From NCBI RefSeq assembly GCF_024721995.1, contig NZ_JANQBC010000005.1:1-64000 (forward strand): a stretch of DNA of 64,000 nt. Direction: 5' to 3'. The position numbers and the translations under genes are program-made. Source of the DNA: Paenibacillus radicibacter. GTDB lineage: Bacteria > Bacillota > Bacilli > Paenibacillales > NBRC-103111. Numbering within the stretch: position 1 is the stretch's first letter; the number at the start of each line of letters is the position of its first letter. This document shows, in pieces, positions 1 through 8,349 of the stretch. Below the pieces are notes generated by a model. That model made no database searches. It was not told where the DNA came from and was given only the letters and a program-made list of their open reading frames with translations.

Positions 1-185
<185 letters not shown>

Positions 186-275
186 AAATACCATGATTTA
201 CCTTCGTTTAGCATCTAGTTTTCAGGGAATAAACCCTGTATAATAGTGAAGTATTAAACTTAGCAGCAATAATTT

Positions 276-367
276 GGAGAGATACCCAAGTGGCTATAAG
301 GGGACCCTCTGCTAAGGGGTTAGACTGCGTAAGCGGTGCGAGGGTTCGAATCCCTCTCTCTCCGCCA
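276..367 (+). tRNA. tRNA-Ser (GCT)
   Basis: Cloverleaf with a long variable arm typical of serine tRNA, anticodon loop CTGCTAA, T-loop GGTTCGAATCC and encoded CCA. First of eight tRNAs behind the 23S gene. Confidence 0.95.
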
Positions 368-398
368 GTTCTATTCTTCTCTATAATTTAATTAATGT

Positions 399-476
399 GG
401 CGGTGTAGCTCAGCTGGTTTAGAGCGTACGGTTCATACCCGTGAGGTCGGGGGTTCGAGTCCCTTCGCCGCTACCA
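399..476 (+). tRNA. tRNA-Met (CAT)
   Basis: Acceptor GGCGGTG pairs with CGCCGCT, anticodon CAT in loop TTCATAC, CCA encoded. The acceptor end is fully paired, as in an elongator methionine tRNA rather than an initiator. Confidence 0.93.
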
Positions 477-485
477 ATATCATTC

Positions 486-561
486 GGAGGCTTAGCTCAG
501 CTGGGAGAGCATCTGCCTTACAAGCAGAGGGTCAGCGGTTCGATCCCGTTAGCCTCCACCA
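486..561 (+). tRNA. tRNA-Val (TAC)
   Basis: Standard cloverleaf, acceptor GGAGGCT/AGCCTCC, anticodon loop CTTACAA, CCA encoded. Confidence 0.95.
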
Positions 562-611
562 TTTTTTTATTTCTAAATGTAAAGCGCTTGCTTTATATAA
601 GAATTGAATAT

Positions 612-687
<76 letters not shown>

Positions 688-704
688 TTAAATAAATCGG
701 ATGT

Positions 705-781
705 GGAGCTGTGGTGTAGAGGCCTAACATGCCTGCCTGTCACGCAGGAGACCGCGAGTTCGAATCTCGTCAGCTCCGCCA
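705..781 (+). tRNA. tRNA-Asp (GTC)
   Basis: Acceptor GGAGCTG/CAGCTCC, anticodon loop CTGTCAC, discriminator G, CCA encoded. Confidence 0.95.
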
Positions 782-819
782 TTTATTTATTTCATGGACA
801 AGCATTACTTAAGTGTTAT

Positions 820-892
<73 letters not shown>

Positions 893-937
893 CTTTTTTT
901 GTATAACGGACCTTAAAGTTCGGGATACTTACTGCAT

Positions 938-1022
938 GGAGGCTTAGTGAAGTGGCTAAACACGGCAGACTGTAAATCTGCTCTCTTCGAGTTCGGTGGT
1001 TCGAATCCATCAGCCTCCACCA
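938..1022 (+). tRNA. tRNA-Tyr (GTA)
   Basis: Class II tRNA with a long variable arm, anticodon loop CTGTAAA, CCA encoded. Confidence 0.95.
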
Positions 1023-1038
1023 TTATTATCTACCCTGG

Positions 1039-1111
1039 GAGCCATTAGCTCAGTTGGTAGAGCACCTGACTTTTAATCAGGGTGTCGAAGGTTCGAGTCC
1101 TTCATGGCTCA
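1039..1111 (+). tRNA. tRNA-Lys (TTT)
   Basis: Acceptor GAGCCAT/ATGGCTC, anticodon loop CTTTTAA. CCA is not encoded (A is followed by TCA). Last tRNA of the cluster, a few bases before a terminator. Confidence 0.94.
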
Positions 1112-1117
1112 TCAGAT

Positions 1118-1145
1118 AAAAAGACCTCATATGAGGTCTTTTTTT
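1118..1145 (+). terminator. Terminator of the rRNA/tRNA cluster (bidirectional)
   Basis: Hairpin AAAAGACCTC-ATAT-GAGGTCTTTT followed by T residues. It overlaps the stop codon of the convergent thiamine-binding gene on the minus strand and has A/T tracts on both sides, so it can stop transcription from either direction. Confidence 0.9.
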
Positions 1146-1456
1146 GTTGTTTGTATTTGTAGTTTTTGATTAACGGACTGCATCTTTTGTTCACAAGAGG
1201 CTTGTTTGTCCCGACGATCATCAATTTTGACAGCGGTTGAGACACGTGCAGCTCCACTTGTGAAACAACCTTCGTGTAGAATCCCGATTACTTCTAACAA
1301 ACGCTCAAGCGGCCCTTCAATAATTGTGCTCATCGGTGTGAGCTGATAAGTGATACCCTCTTGCTTCGATAATGTTATCTGCATATCTGCAACATACGCA
1401 CTTAGGCTTGTTGTGCCAGTCCCTATCGGGATAATCGTAACTTCAGCAATAGCCAT
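1127..1456 (-). CDS. MTH1187/YqgV-family thiamine-binding protein
   Basis: A 109-residue protein of the UPF0045 (MTH1187, B. subtilis YqgV) family: small ferredoxin-like domains that oligomerise and bind thiamine-type ligands. The N-terminus AIAEVTIIPIGTGTTSLSAY and the later 'PMSTIIEG' strand are the family pattern. Known members run ~95-105 residues, so the polar tail after 'VKIDDRRDK' is slightly long. It stands alone, convergent to the tRNA cluster, and its last codons lie inside the shared terminator hairpin. Family assignment is firm; the physiological role is inferred. Confidence 0.85.
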   Translation of the reverse strand: MAIAEVTIIPIGTGTTSLSAYVADMQITLSKQEGITYQLTPMSTIIEGPLERLLEVIGILHEGCFTSGAARVSTAVKIDDRRDKQASCEQKMQSVNQKLQIQTTKKDLI

Positions 1457-1585
1457 ATTCTTAATATCTCCTTTTTAGCAATGTTAATCAAAAGTAAGTT
1501 TGCATTAAAACTTAATATACTTTTCTGCGAAGTATTGCAACTTTATGCGGGACTTAAACGTGGATACAGTGAAAGGGGGGGGAAA

Positions 1586-2080
1586 GTGAATCTAGATGAA
1601 GTATATCGAACATATGTGAATGATGTATACCGCTATTTGTTTTCCCTATCCCATAATCATTATACAGCAGAAGATTTGGTACAGGAGACGTTCTATCGAG
1701 CTTATGTGAAACTTGCTGATTACGAGATATCGAATATTAAAGCTTGGCTATTTAAAGTTGCCTATCATGCTTTTATAGATAATGAACGGAAGTATAAGCG
1801 CGTAATCTTGCAAGATCAAGTTCCAGAGATTGAACCCAATTTACATACACCTGAGAAAGAGGTAATCGATAAAGAAGGTTTACATACATTGCTTCGTATG
1901 ATGGATCACTTAACGATGAACGAACAGCATGTTGTGTTATTGTGTGATTTTCATGGGCTCCAATACCAAGAGACCGCAGATATCCTGAATTTGAAGTTAA
2001 ATACAGTGAGAAGCCATTTGCTCCGTGGGAGAAAGAAGATGATTAAGATGGTTAAGGAAAGGATGAATGGTGATGAGTAA
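1586..2080 (+). CDS. ECF-type RNA polymerase sigma factor
   Basis: A 164-residue extracytoplasmic-function sigma factor. Region 2 carries 'AEDLVQETFYRAY' for -10 recognition and core binding; region 4 carries the helix-turn-helix 'YQETADILNLKLNTVRSHL'. I chose the GTG at 1586 because the purine-rich tract GAAAGGGGGGGG lies just upstream and homology starts there; an in-frame ATG at 1481 would add 35 unrelated residues. The stop overlaps the start of the next gene, a membrane protein of the sigma-regulator type, so this is a sigma/anti-sigma pair of the SigM/SigW kind responding to envelope conditions (inference). Confidence 0.9.
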   Translation: MNLDEVYRTYVNDVYRYLFSLSHNHYTAEDLVQETFYRAYVKLADYEISNIKAWLFKVAYHAFIDNERKYKRVILQDQVPEIEPNLHTPEKEVIDKEGLHTLLRMMDHLTMNEQHVVLLCDFHGLQYQETADILNLKLNTVRSHLLRGRKKMIKMVKERMNGDE

Positions 2081-3086
2081 AGATAATATAGACAAGCAAT
2101 CGGATGAAGAAATATATCAGCAATTAATTAAAGGTTCCATTGATCAGTTTAAGGATACACATTCTCTTACTGAAAAGAACCAGCAACAAATTATTCGCTC
2201 CGGTAAGTTTATGGCGCAGAAAACGAACATCATGATTAGTCTAGCAATACTGTTGCTTATCCTTCCTGTACTTACGCTAGCGACGTATGTGTATTACGGA
2301 ATTGGGGGAAAGGCGAATCGACTTATTGATGTAGCTGCTAAGACTGTTTATGTGACAGAACCGAATATGAGAATAAAGCAATGGGGAGTAAATATCGATA
2401 TAGGCTTATTTTCAATGGATATGGATTTTTCTATTTATAAAAAGATCGGGAACGAGGAATACAAAGTTGCAAATTACGATGTTCCCATTACTTTTAGTCA
2501 GACAGGACGTATTCAAAGAGAAGCTTTCTTAGATCGTGAAGTCACGACCCATGACAAAGGCTTCATGTATCCTAGAGGCAGAGTTCCATATACGGCTGAT
2601 CTACAATGGAACGTTCTAAAAGGATTACCGGACGGAACAGTATCTGAAATTTATATCTCATTGGCGAATGTCATGTCACGTGAAGAATTTGAAAAGTTGC
2701 TTCCTCAAAATATAGATCTTCGTTGGCTTGCTGTAGATACGGGATTAGAAGGTCGCACTGATGATCAAAGTGGAACTAGTTTCTCTGCAATTGGCTATCC
2801 TGCGCAAGTAGATGCGAATCCTTCTTCTCCTTTTTCTGATAAGGGGAAAACCAACGAAGTTACCTTCTTGGAAGTATTGAAGCTGCTTCGTGAATATGAA
2901 CCACAAGCTGAGAAAATGGCTGGAGTAAGAAATCTTTCGCTTACAAAGAGAATCCAACATATTGAACAAAACGGGATAAAAATTTATGGAGCTGTTCTTA
3001 CTGGACCAACCGCTCAATTAAGACAATTGGAACAAGTGAAAGAAATTCGCGGCATGAAAGTAGGGGAAGTGAAGTTATGGAATTAA
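2073..3086 (+). CDS. Membrane-anchored anti-sigma factor (Sigma_reg_N/Sigma_reg_C type)
   Basis: About 337 residues: a cytoplasmic N-terminal segment of ~50 residues, one membrane helix ('IMISLAILLLILPVLTLATY', about residues 53-75), then a large extracytoplasmic domain. This layout and the 'YVTEPNMRIKQWGVNIDIGLF' type segment match the Sigma_reg_N plus Sigma_reg_C family encoded next to ECF sigma genes in bacilli. The gene overlaps the sigma gene upstream and the small membrane-protein gene downstream, so all three are co-translated. Start could be ATG 2067 or ATG 2073; 2073 is better spaced from GGAAAGG. Role as antagonist of the upstream sigma factor is inferred from position. Confidence 0.8.
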   Translation: MSKDNIDKQSDEEIYQQLIKGSIDQFKDTHSLTEKNQQQIIRSGKFMAQKTNIMISLAILLLILPVLTLATYVYYGIGGKANRLIDVAAKTVYVTEPNMRIKQWGVNIDIGLFSMDMDFSIYKKIGNEEYKVANYDVPITFSQTGRIQREAFLDREVTTHDKGFMYPRGRVPYTADLQWNVLKGLPDGTVSEIYISLANVMSREEFEKLLPQNIDLRWLAVDTGLEGRTDDQSGTSFSAIGYPAQVDANPSSPFSDKGKTNEVTFLEVLKLLREYEPQAEKMAGVRNLSLTKRIQHIEQNGIKIYGAVLTGPTAQLRQLEQVKEIRGMKVGEVKLWN

Positions 3087-3370
3087 TGAGCAAGTTTAGC
3101 AAAATGACTGGATTTATATCCTTTCTCATTGGGCTTGTGCTACTAGCAATATTAAATATTTCCCTTCTTACCCAAAAAGGCACTATGGATGGGCTATTGA
3201 ACCCCATTATATATTTCTCGCTGATCTCTTTTGTACTTGGTGTTGTTGGCTTATTCGCATTCAAACGTTTCCGGTTATTTGCGATATGGGGGATTGGGAT
3301 AAGTGCGTTCTGTCTAATTTTCTTGGTCTTGATGTTCGGTTTATCTTGGAGCATCAATCCTAGACCATAA
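3077..3370 (+). CDS. Small three-helix membrane protein of the sigma operon
   Basis: A 97-residue hydrophobic protein with three predicted membrane helices (residues ~10-30, 43-64, 67-90) and no recognisable domain. It overlaps the anti-sigma gene by ten bases and is followed directly by a terminator, so it is the last gene of the ECF operon. It may help the anti-sigma factor sense the membrane; that is only inference from position. The possible starts ATG 3077 and ATG 3086 differ by three codons. Confidence 0.7.
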   Translation: MELMSKFSKMTGFISFLIGLVLLAILNISLLTQKGTMDGLLNPIIYFSLISFVLGVVGLFAFKRFRLFAIWGIGISAFCLIFLVLMFGLSWSINPRP

Positions 3371-3378
3371 ATTAAAAA

Positions 3379-3410
3379 AAGAAGAGTGCCAACAAGTGGC
3401 ATTCTTCTTT
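3379..3410. terminator. Bidirectional terminator between ECF operon and GMC operon
   Basis: Hairpin AAGAAGAGTGCC-AACAAGT-GGCATTCTTCTT with A and T tracts on the two sides, between two convergent operons. Confidence 0.85.
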
Positions 3411-3434
3411 TACTTTATATAGCGTAAATTTAAT

Positions 3435-5009
3435 TTAACGAATTTCTTGCTTACTAGCTAGTTCTATAATATAGTCCGCAGATCGTGCAGCTAAGGCCAT
3501 GACCGTATTCGTTGGATTGCCACCGCTGGATGTTACAAAAGTACTAGCATCGCATATAAACAAGTTCGGAATGTCATGTGATTGTCCGTACGAATTAACG
3601 ACAGATGTCTGCGGGTCATTGCCCATTCGGCATCCACCCATAAGGTGAGCAGTATCTGGTACAACATATCTTACGGTACCTTCAGCAGCACGAATGATCG
3701 ATTTCATATTCTCTACAGCATGATCAATTAGGCGTAAGTCGTTCTCTCCATAGCTGAAAGTCACTTGTGCACGAGGAATGCCATGTTTATCTTTCTCATC
3801 ACCAATTGTAACTCGATTATTAACATCAGGGAGCACTTCACCAACCATGGTGACCCTTCCATAATAATTATAGTTGAACATCGCTTTACGAAGTCGATCT
3901 CCCCATAGTAGCGAATCACTTGATTCCATAATCGCTTTAGCGGTTGCTAAGGGTCTAGCCCCATGCGCATGTAAGGTATATCCTCTAGCGTACGAACGAC
4001 TTTTATCTGTCTCATAAAAATCTTGTGTTGTCGCAAGAACAGGGGTCCCTTTGTATAACCGAATTTCATGATCAAATTCACCATACACATCGTGAGAGCT
4101 ATGCGTCATAATAGCTCGTCCAACCCAGCCGGAGCTATTCGCTAGTCCATTCGGAAATTGAGAGTTTGCCGAGTTTAATAATAACCGCGGCGTTTCAACG
4201 GCATATGCACTAACAATAACGAGCTTGGCTTTTTGCGAATACTCTACCCCTCCATGTAGGAATGTAACGCCTGTGACAAGCCCATCTGACCCAACGGTAA
4301 TCTGATTCACCATACAGTCTGTAAGCAGCACAGCACCTGCGGTAATGGCTTTAGGGACGTGAACAATTAAGGTGCTAAACTTTGCATTCGGCATACATCC
4401 TTGATTACAAAATCCACGATTAATGCACGGGGGTCTTCCTTCATAAGGAGCAAGTAGAATCGCAAGTGGCGATACGACGGATTGAATTTGTAATTTATCA
4501 CAACCACGACGGAACATATCAGCATTCGGACTTAGGATATCCCGTTCGGGTAGTGGATAAGGACCTTGGAAATTTCCCCATGGAAAATGACGCGGACCAG
4601 CTACGCCAACTTCTTTTTCAATTTTTGTATAGTAAGGCTCTAGATCTCGATAGTGAAGGGGCCAATCCTCGCCCACACCATCAATCGAGCGAGTCTTGAA
4701 ATCTGATTCATGGAAACGCAAAAATACGCCAGTAAAGTGCTGCGTTCCACCTCCAACTCCATAGCCGCTATTGTTGTGTCCCATCGTAAGAGGGTTCTGA
4801 CCCTCAACAAGGCGGGTCTCCTGCCAACCTAATACTTGCATGGCCAGTTCATCACTAGCAAAGTCATGTTGGGGATCGCGCATAGGGCCAGCTTCTAGTA
4901 TAACGACGCTCATACCCATCTCACTTAATTCTTTGGCAAGTACCCCGCCAGCTGCACCAGCACCGACGATGACGATATCGACTTCTTCTTTCTCATGTTT
5001 CCAATTCAT
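3435..5009 (-). CDS. GMC-family oxidoreductase (gluconate 2-dehydrogenase large-subunit-like)
   Basis: A 524-residue FAD enzyme. The N-terminal Rossmann motif GAGAAG (residues 16-21) and 'VVILEAGP' bind FAD; the C-terminal 'HLMGGCRMGNDPQTSVVN' and 'GGNPTNTVMALAARSADYI' are the GMC signature with catalytic His and Asn. It oxidises an alcohol or sugar-acid substrate; the neighbour that resembles gluconate 2-dehydrogenase subunit 3 points to this subfamily. Start overlaps the stop of that subunit gene by four bases (ATGA), implying coupled translation. No signal peptide is visible, so it is probably cytoplasmic or membrane-peripheral. The actual substrate cannot be read from the sequence. Confidence 0.9.
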   Translation of the reverse strand: MNWKHEKEEVDIVIVGAGAAGGVLAKELSEMGMSVVILEAGPMRDPQHDFASDELAMQVLGWQETRLVEGQNPLTMGHNNSGYGVGGGTQHFTGVFLRFHESDFKTRSIDGVGEDWPLHYRDLEPYYTKIEKEVGVAGPRHFPWGNFQGPYPLPERDILSPNADMFRRGCDKLQIQSVVSPLAILLAPYEGRPPCINRGFCNQGCMPNAKFSTLIVHVPKAITAGAVLLTDCMVNQITVGSDGLVTGVTFLHGGVEYSQKAKLVIVSAYAVETPRLLLNSANSQFPNGLANSSGWVGRAIMTHSSHDVYGEFDHEIRLYKGTPVLATTQDFYETDKSRSYARGYTLHAHGARPLATAKAIMESSDSLLWGDRLRKAMFNYNYYGRVTMVGEVLPDVNNRVTIGDEKDKHGIPRAQVTFSYGENDLRLIDHAVENMKSIIRAAEGTVRYVVPDTAHLMGGCRMGNDPQTSVVNSYGQSHDIPNLFICDASTFVTSSGGNPTNTVMALAARSADYIIELASKQEIR

Positions 5010-5608
5010 GATTTATTGGTAGCCTCCCAAGGGTCAACTTGACCAGGAGCAAGTCTAACATAACCACGCGGATAAGCAGGTCCTCCAAATCCAATTTCGG
5101 ACCAAACTTTCGGATGAGAGTAGTAAGACTCAACTGTCCATATGAGTAGCTTTTGAAAAAAGTCTTTAGGCGGAACTTGCATATGCTCATCGCCTTGTTG
5201 TCCAGTACCTTCGCTTATGTCTGTCATTAAGCTGTGTTGAATTTCGGGGGACAGTTTCCAAAAGTGATTGCCATAAAGGGACTCTGCCAACTTGTGCACA
5301 TTATTTAACCCTGTACGAATTAGGATTGGAGCTGGAGGGACATGCGGCTTACGCTGCCCTTCGCCTTTATTGTCAAATAAAGTGCGATCTATGTGACCTA
5401 ACACGTAAGTAATGATTTCTCCGCGATCATCATCCATTAACCTTGCACACCACGAACGTAAGATCTCAATCTCTATTGCATTTAAAAAATGGTAGGAGTC
5501 TTCTCGCACTATTCTTGAACTGACGATGGAACGTGTATGCTCGTCCCAATGTTCATGCTGGGACATGACATCATACATCGGGTAGTGAATTTCGTTCTTT
5601 TTTACCAT
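5006..5608 (-). CDS. Gluconate 2-dehydrogenase subunit 3-family protein
   Basis: A 200-residue protein resembling the small subunit of membrane-bound FAD gluconate dehydrogenases: 'FLNAIEIEILRSWCARLMDDD' near residues 40-65 and 'GGPAYPRGYVRLAPGQVDPWE' close to the C-terminus. In proteobacterial complexes this subunit brings the flavoprotein out by the Tat pathway, but no twin-arginine or Sec signal is visible here. It lies between a membrane protein gene (4-bp gap) and the GMC gene (4-bp overlap), so the three products probably form one complex. The usual cytochrome c subunit gene is missing. Confidence 0.82.
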   Translation of the reverse strand: MVKKNEIHYPMYDVMSQHEHWDEHTRSIVSSRIVREDSYHFLNAIEIEILRSWCARLMDDDRGEIITYVLGHIDRTLFDNKGEGQRKPHVPPAPILIRTGLNNVHKLAESLYGNHFWKLSPEIQHSLMTDISEGTGQQGDEHMQVPPKDFFQKLLIWTVESYYSHPKVWSEIGFGGPAYPRGYVRLAPGQVDPWEATNKS

Positions 5609-5612
5609 AATA

Positions 5613-6005
5613 TCATCTCCAATACACAGCCAGCAGTCCGAGAGCGCCGATAGCCGAATATAATAAGGGCATTATAATGGGTGGACCAACGAGGAAATTA
5701 CGCAGGGCATAACCGCCAATACGTAAGCCTACACCCCGTACATGATAATAAAACCCAGTGAGTCCAGAGAAGACAGCTATCCACATTAAGATATGAAACG
5801 TGTGGAGCAACCACATTGGACCTGACAGGGCTAAACAAAGACCTACGACAAAATAGATCGGGGAGGATAATACCGGTGCCCACATGACTTTACGGTAAAA
5901 ATTTTGTCGATAATGAGACATCGTAACTTGAATGCCGATGAGCAAATAGGCAATAGCCACAAACAATACAATACAGCGTGCAAGCTGCCAATGATCCCAA
6001 ACCAA
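5613..6005 (-). CDS. Small multi-helix membrane protein of the GMC operon
   Basis: About 130 residues with four predicted membrane helices; no domain recognised. It is the first gene of the GMC operon. A TTG start at 6005 fits best, with AAAGGAG eight bases before it on the minus strand; an in-frame TTG at 6029 would place that ribosome site inside the gene. In a complex lacking cytochrome c it might anchor the dehydrogenase or pass electrons to quinone, but it shows no heme-ligand pattern strong enough to claim that. The role is unknown. Confidence 0.65.
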   Translation of the reverse strand: MVWDHWQLARCIVLFVAIAYLLIGIQVTMSHYRQNFYRKVMWAPVLSSPIYFVVGLCLALSGPMWLLHTFHILMWIAVFSGLTGFYYHVRGVGLRIGGYALRNFLVGPPIIMPLLYSAIGALGLLAVYWR

Positions 6006-6170
6006 TACCTTCACTCCTTTAACATACAAGGCTCCAAGTTGGAGCGTTTATTACTAATTATCTCCAATTATTGCTTTAAATATTGCCAAGATTCATTTCT
6101 GCATGGAGGTTTTTTGTTTAGGAGAACCTAACTTTGCTTTCCCTTCACGGCAGAAAGGAGTTCGGAAGCG

Positions 6171-7118
6171 ATGCATATGGTTTTTCCTCTGCTTGTTTCG
6201 TTCATTATTGTGTTCTTAATCGTGCCTGTACTTCAAAGATATGCGAAACAAATTGGCTTTGTTGATCAGCCCTCTAAGCGCAAGATTCATAATGATCCCA
6301 TCCCGCTTATGGGTGGTATTGCGATTTACTTAGGGTGCATGATTTCAATCTTAATTTTTGTTCCAACTAATCCAACCTCGCTGGCGATTATGCTTGGTGG
6401 TACGATTCTGATGCTTACGGGACTTTTAGATGATTGGTTTAAGACAAAAGGAAAAGAATTTCCTGTATGGCCGCGTATTCTTATTTATGGTGTCGTATCG
6501 TCGATTCCGATCTGGTTTGGAATAGAAATTACGGGTATGTCCAATTGGAAGTTCGATGACATGATTGTGTTTCCAGAGTGGTTAGCGTGGACAGCGACGA
6601 TCATTTGGGTATTTGCGATTACGAACATGATCAATTTCATTGATGGAGTAGATGGACTTGCCTCGGGTATCGTTACGATTTCTTCTTTTACCTTGTTTAT
6701 TATTGCGGCATTAATGGGGAATATGCCACTTGCGATGTTGGCAGGGGTACTTGTCGGGTCATGTCTTGCTTTTCTAACGTATAATTTTTATCCAGCCAAA
6801 ATATTTATGGGTGACGCGGGCGCAGTCTTTCTCGGATATACGATTGCGGTTATTAGCATAAATGGGGCTTTTAAGAGTGCGACGGTGTTGTCTTTGTTCG
6901 TTCCCGTACTCGTATTAGGGGTGCCGATTCTCGATACGGCTATTGTATTCATGCGGCGTTTACTGAAAGGACAAGGGCTGCATAAGGCAGATAAACTCCA
7001 TACGCATCACAGCTTGATGAAATGGGGGCTTAATCAGCGGCAGACGGTCACATTCCTTTACTTAATTGGTATTGTCTTCGCACTACTATCCATCATAATT
7101 GTTCTTCTTATTCGATAA
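6171..7118 (+). CDS. tagO: Undecaprenyl-phosphate GlcNAc-1-phosphate transferase (TagO/WecA family)
   Basis: A 315-residue polytopic enzyme that moves GlcNAc-1-phosphate from UDP-GlcNAc to undecaprenyl phosphate, the first step of teichoic-acid and related wall polymers. Family motifs are present in order: 'KRKIHNDPIPLMGG' near residue 40, 'GLLDDWF' near 83, 'NFIDGVDGLASG' near 157, 'KIFMGDAGAVFLGY' near 212, and the cytoplasmic histidine motif 'HKADKLHTHH' near 275. About ten membrane helices. AGAAAGGAG precedes the ATG. It is divergent from the GMC operon and followed by a PucR-type regulator gene. Confidence 0.92.
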   Translation: MHMVFPLLVSFIIVFLIVPVLQRYAKQIGFVDQPSKRKIHNDPIPLMGGIAIYLGCMISILIFVPTNPTSLAIMLGGTILMLTGLLDDWFKTKGKEFPVWPRILIYGVVSSIPIWFGIEITGMSNWKFDDMIVFPEWLAWTATIIWVFAITNMINFIDGVDGLASGIVTISSFTLFIIAALMGNMPLAMLAGVLVGSCLAFLTYNFYPAKIFMGDAGAVFLGYTIAVISINGAFKSATVLSLFVPVLVLGVPILDTAIVFMRRLLKGQGLHKADKLHTHHSLMKWGLNQRQTVTFLYLIGIVFALLSIIIVLLIR

Positions 7119-7183
7119 ATTGTCCATCCCTTGGTTAACGTGATAAAATTGTTAAAAAGTCGATCACAAGCAAGGAGTGGCCT

Positions 7184-8257
7184 ATGAACTGGGAGCAGAT
7201 AAGAGCACAATTAGAGACAATACTGGAACACTCGGTTGAACTTACGCAATTACCTTTAACTAGCTTGGAGACAGATGATACTACTGTACGGTTTGTACTT
7301 GAACATAAGGATAATGGTGAAGCTGTTGTACTTCGAATTGAAGGCGGAGAACTCACTTCTATCGAACATGCATTAATTGACATGATGATTCGTGGTGCTC
7401 AGAAGCAAGTAGCAGAAACATCTACCTTGCCGGTTAGAACGCAAGAACAGGTGCAAAGTGAGATGCAAATGTGGGTGCTGGAGCAGTTAAATCACGGGAA
7501 TGTACTAATGGAGCTGCCAGATAAATTTGTAGAGGCTTTTCAGCTGCATGAGAATCGAATTCCTTTGCTTCTCATGCTTGATAGCACCACGAAAAACGTC
7601 AGTTATCGATCCTTCAAAAAATTGTTAGAGTCATTCTTCAGCAATGAAATTCTGCTTATGCCATTACTTGAAAAGGAATGGCTTATTCTTGCGTCAGAAG
7701 ATTTACTTACAAGCAAGGCGGCAGAGCAGAGTGAGGTAGCAGTTACACTCGAAGAGGAACTGTCGGATATCGGTTCAGGCTTACACGAGATGTTAGAGGC
7801 CGAATGGGGTTTGGAATGCAGCTTAGGAATCGCTTATCCATGTGTGCCACGTCCACAGCTGCTTACGACCATTTGTAAATTACGAGAGACGCTTACGGTT
7901 GGACGTACCTTTAATGGCGTAAACCGTGTACATATGGCTTGGCAGTTGCGCTTTGAGACGCTACTGTTCCAGTTATCAGACGATGTGAGATCGGCATTCT
8001 TAGAAGATGTATTCAAAGGCAATGAGAATGTGCTGGATAGTGAGACAGTATCTACACTTGAGCAATTTTTTATGATGGACTGCAATGTAAGTGAGACGGC
8101 GAAGAAATTGTACATTCATCGCAATACGCTTTTGTATCGATTGGATAAGTTTAAACAAGAGGTTGGACTAGATGTTCGAACGTTCCACGATGCGGTATTG
8201 GTGAAAATGTGCATGGCATTGTACAAAGTGTACAAATTGAACAATGGGAAGCGATGA
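7184..8257 (+). CDS. PucR/CdaR-type helix-turn-helix transcriptional regulator
   Basis: A 357-residue protein whose C-terminus has the PucR-family helix-turn-helix (HTH_30): 'MDCNVSETAKKLYIHRNTLLYRL' about 45 residues from the end. The N-terminal two thirds match no domain I recognise and probably hold the sensor and GGDEF-like CdaR middle domain. GCAAGGAG precedes the ATG. Its position directly upstream of the MsmX-type ATPase gene, 92 bases away, suggests it regulates sugar uptake, but that is inference. Confidence 0.8.
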   Translation: MNWEQIRAQLETILEHSVELTQLPLTSLETDDTTVRFVLEHKDNGEAVVLRIEGGELTSIEHALIDMMIRGAQKQVAETSTLPVRTQEQVQSEMQMWVLEQLNHGNVLMELPDKFVEAFQLHENRIPLLLMLDSTTKNVSYRSFKKLLESFFSNEILLMPLLEKEWLILASEDLLTSKAAEQSEVAVTLEEELSDIGSGLHEMLEAEWGLECSLGIAYPCVPRPQLLTTICKLRETLTVGRTFNGVNRVHMAWQLRFETLLFQLSDDVRSAFLEDVFKGNENVLDSETVSTLEQFFMMDCNVSETAKKLYIHRNTLLYRLDKFKQEVGLDVRTFHDAVLVKMCMALYKVYKLNNGKR

Positions 8258-8349
8258 TTTTTGTAGGCTTTGTGCATAGTCAGGGTAGTACGTATGGGTT
8301 ATGATGAATTTGTACTTATTTTACTCGAAATTTGAGGGGGAAACGCATA

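Noticed and set aside
1481-1585. N-terminal 35-codon extension of the ECF sigma factor
   Set aside because: The residues do not resemble sigma factors and the G-rich ribosome site lies at the later GTG.
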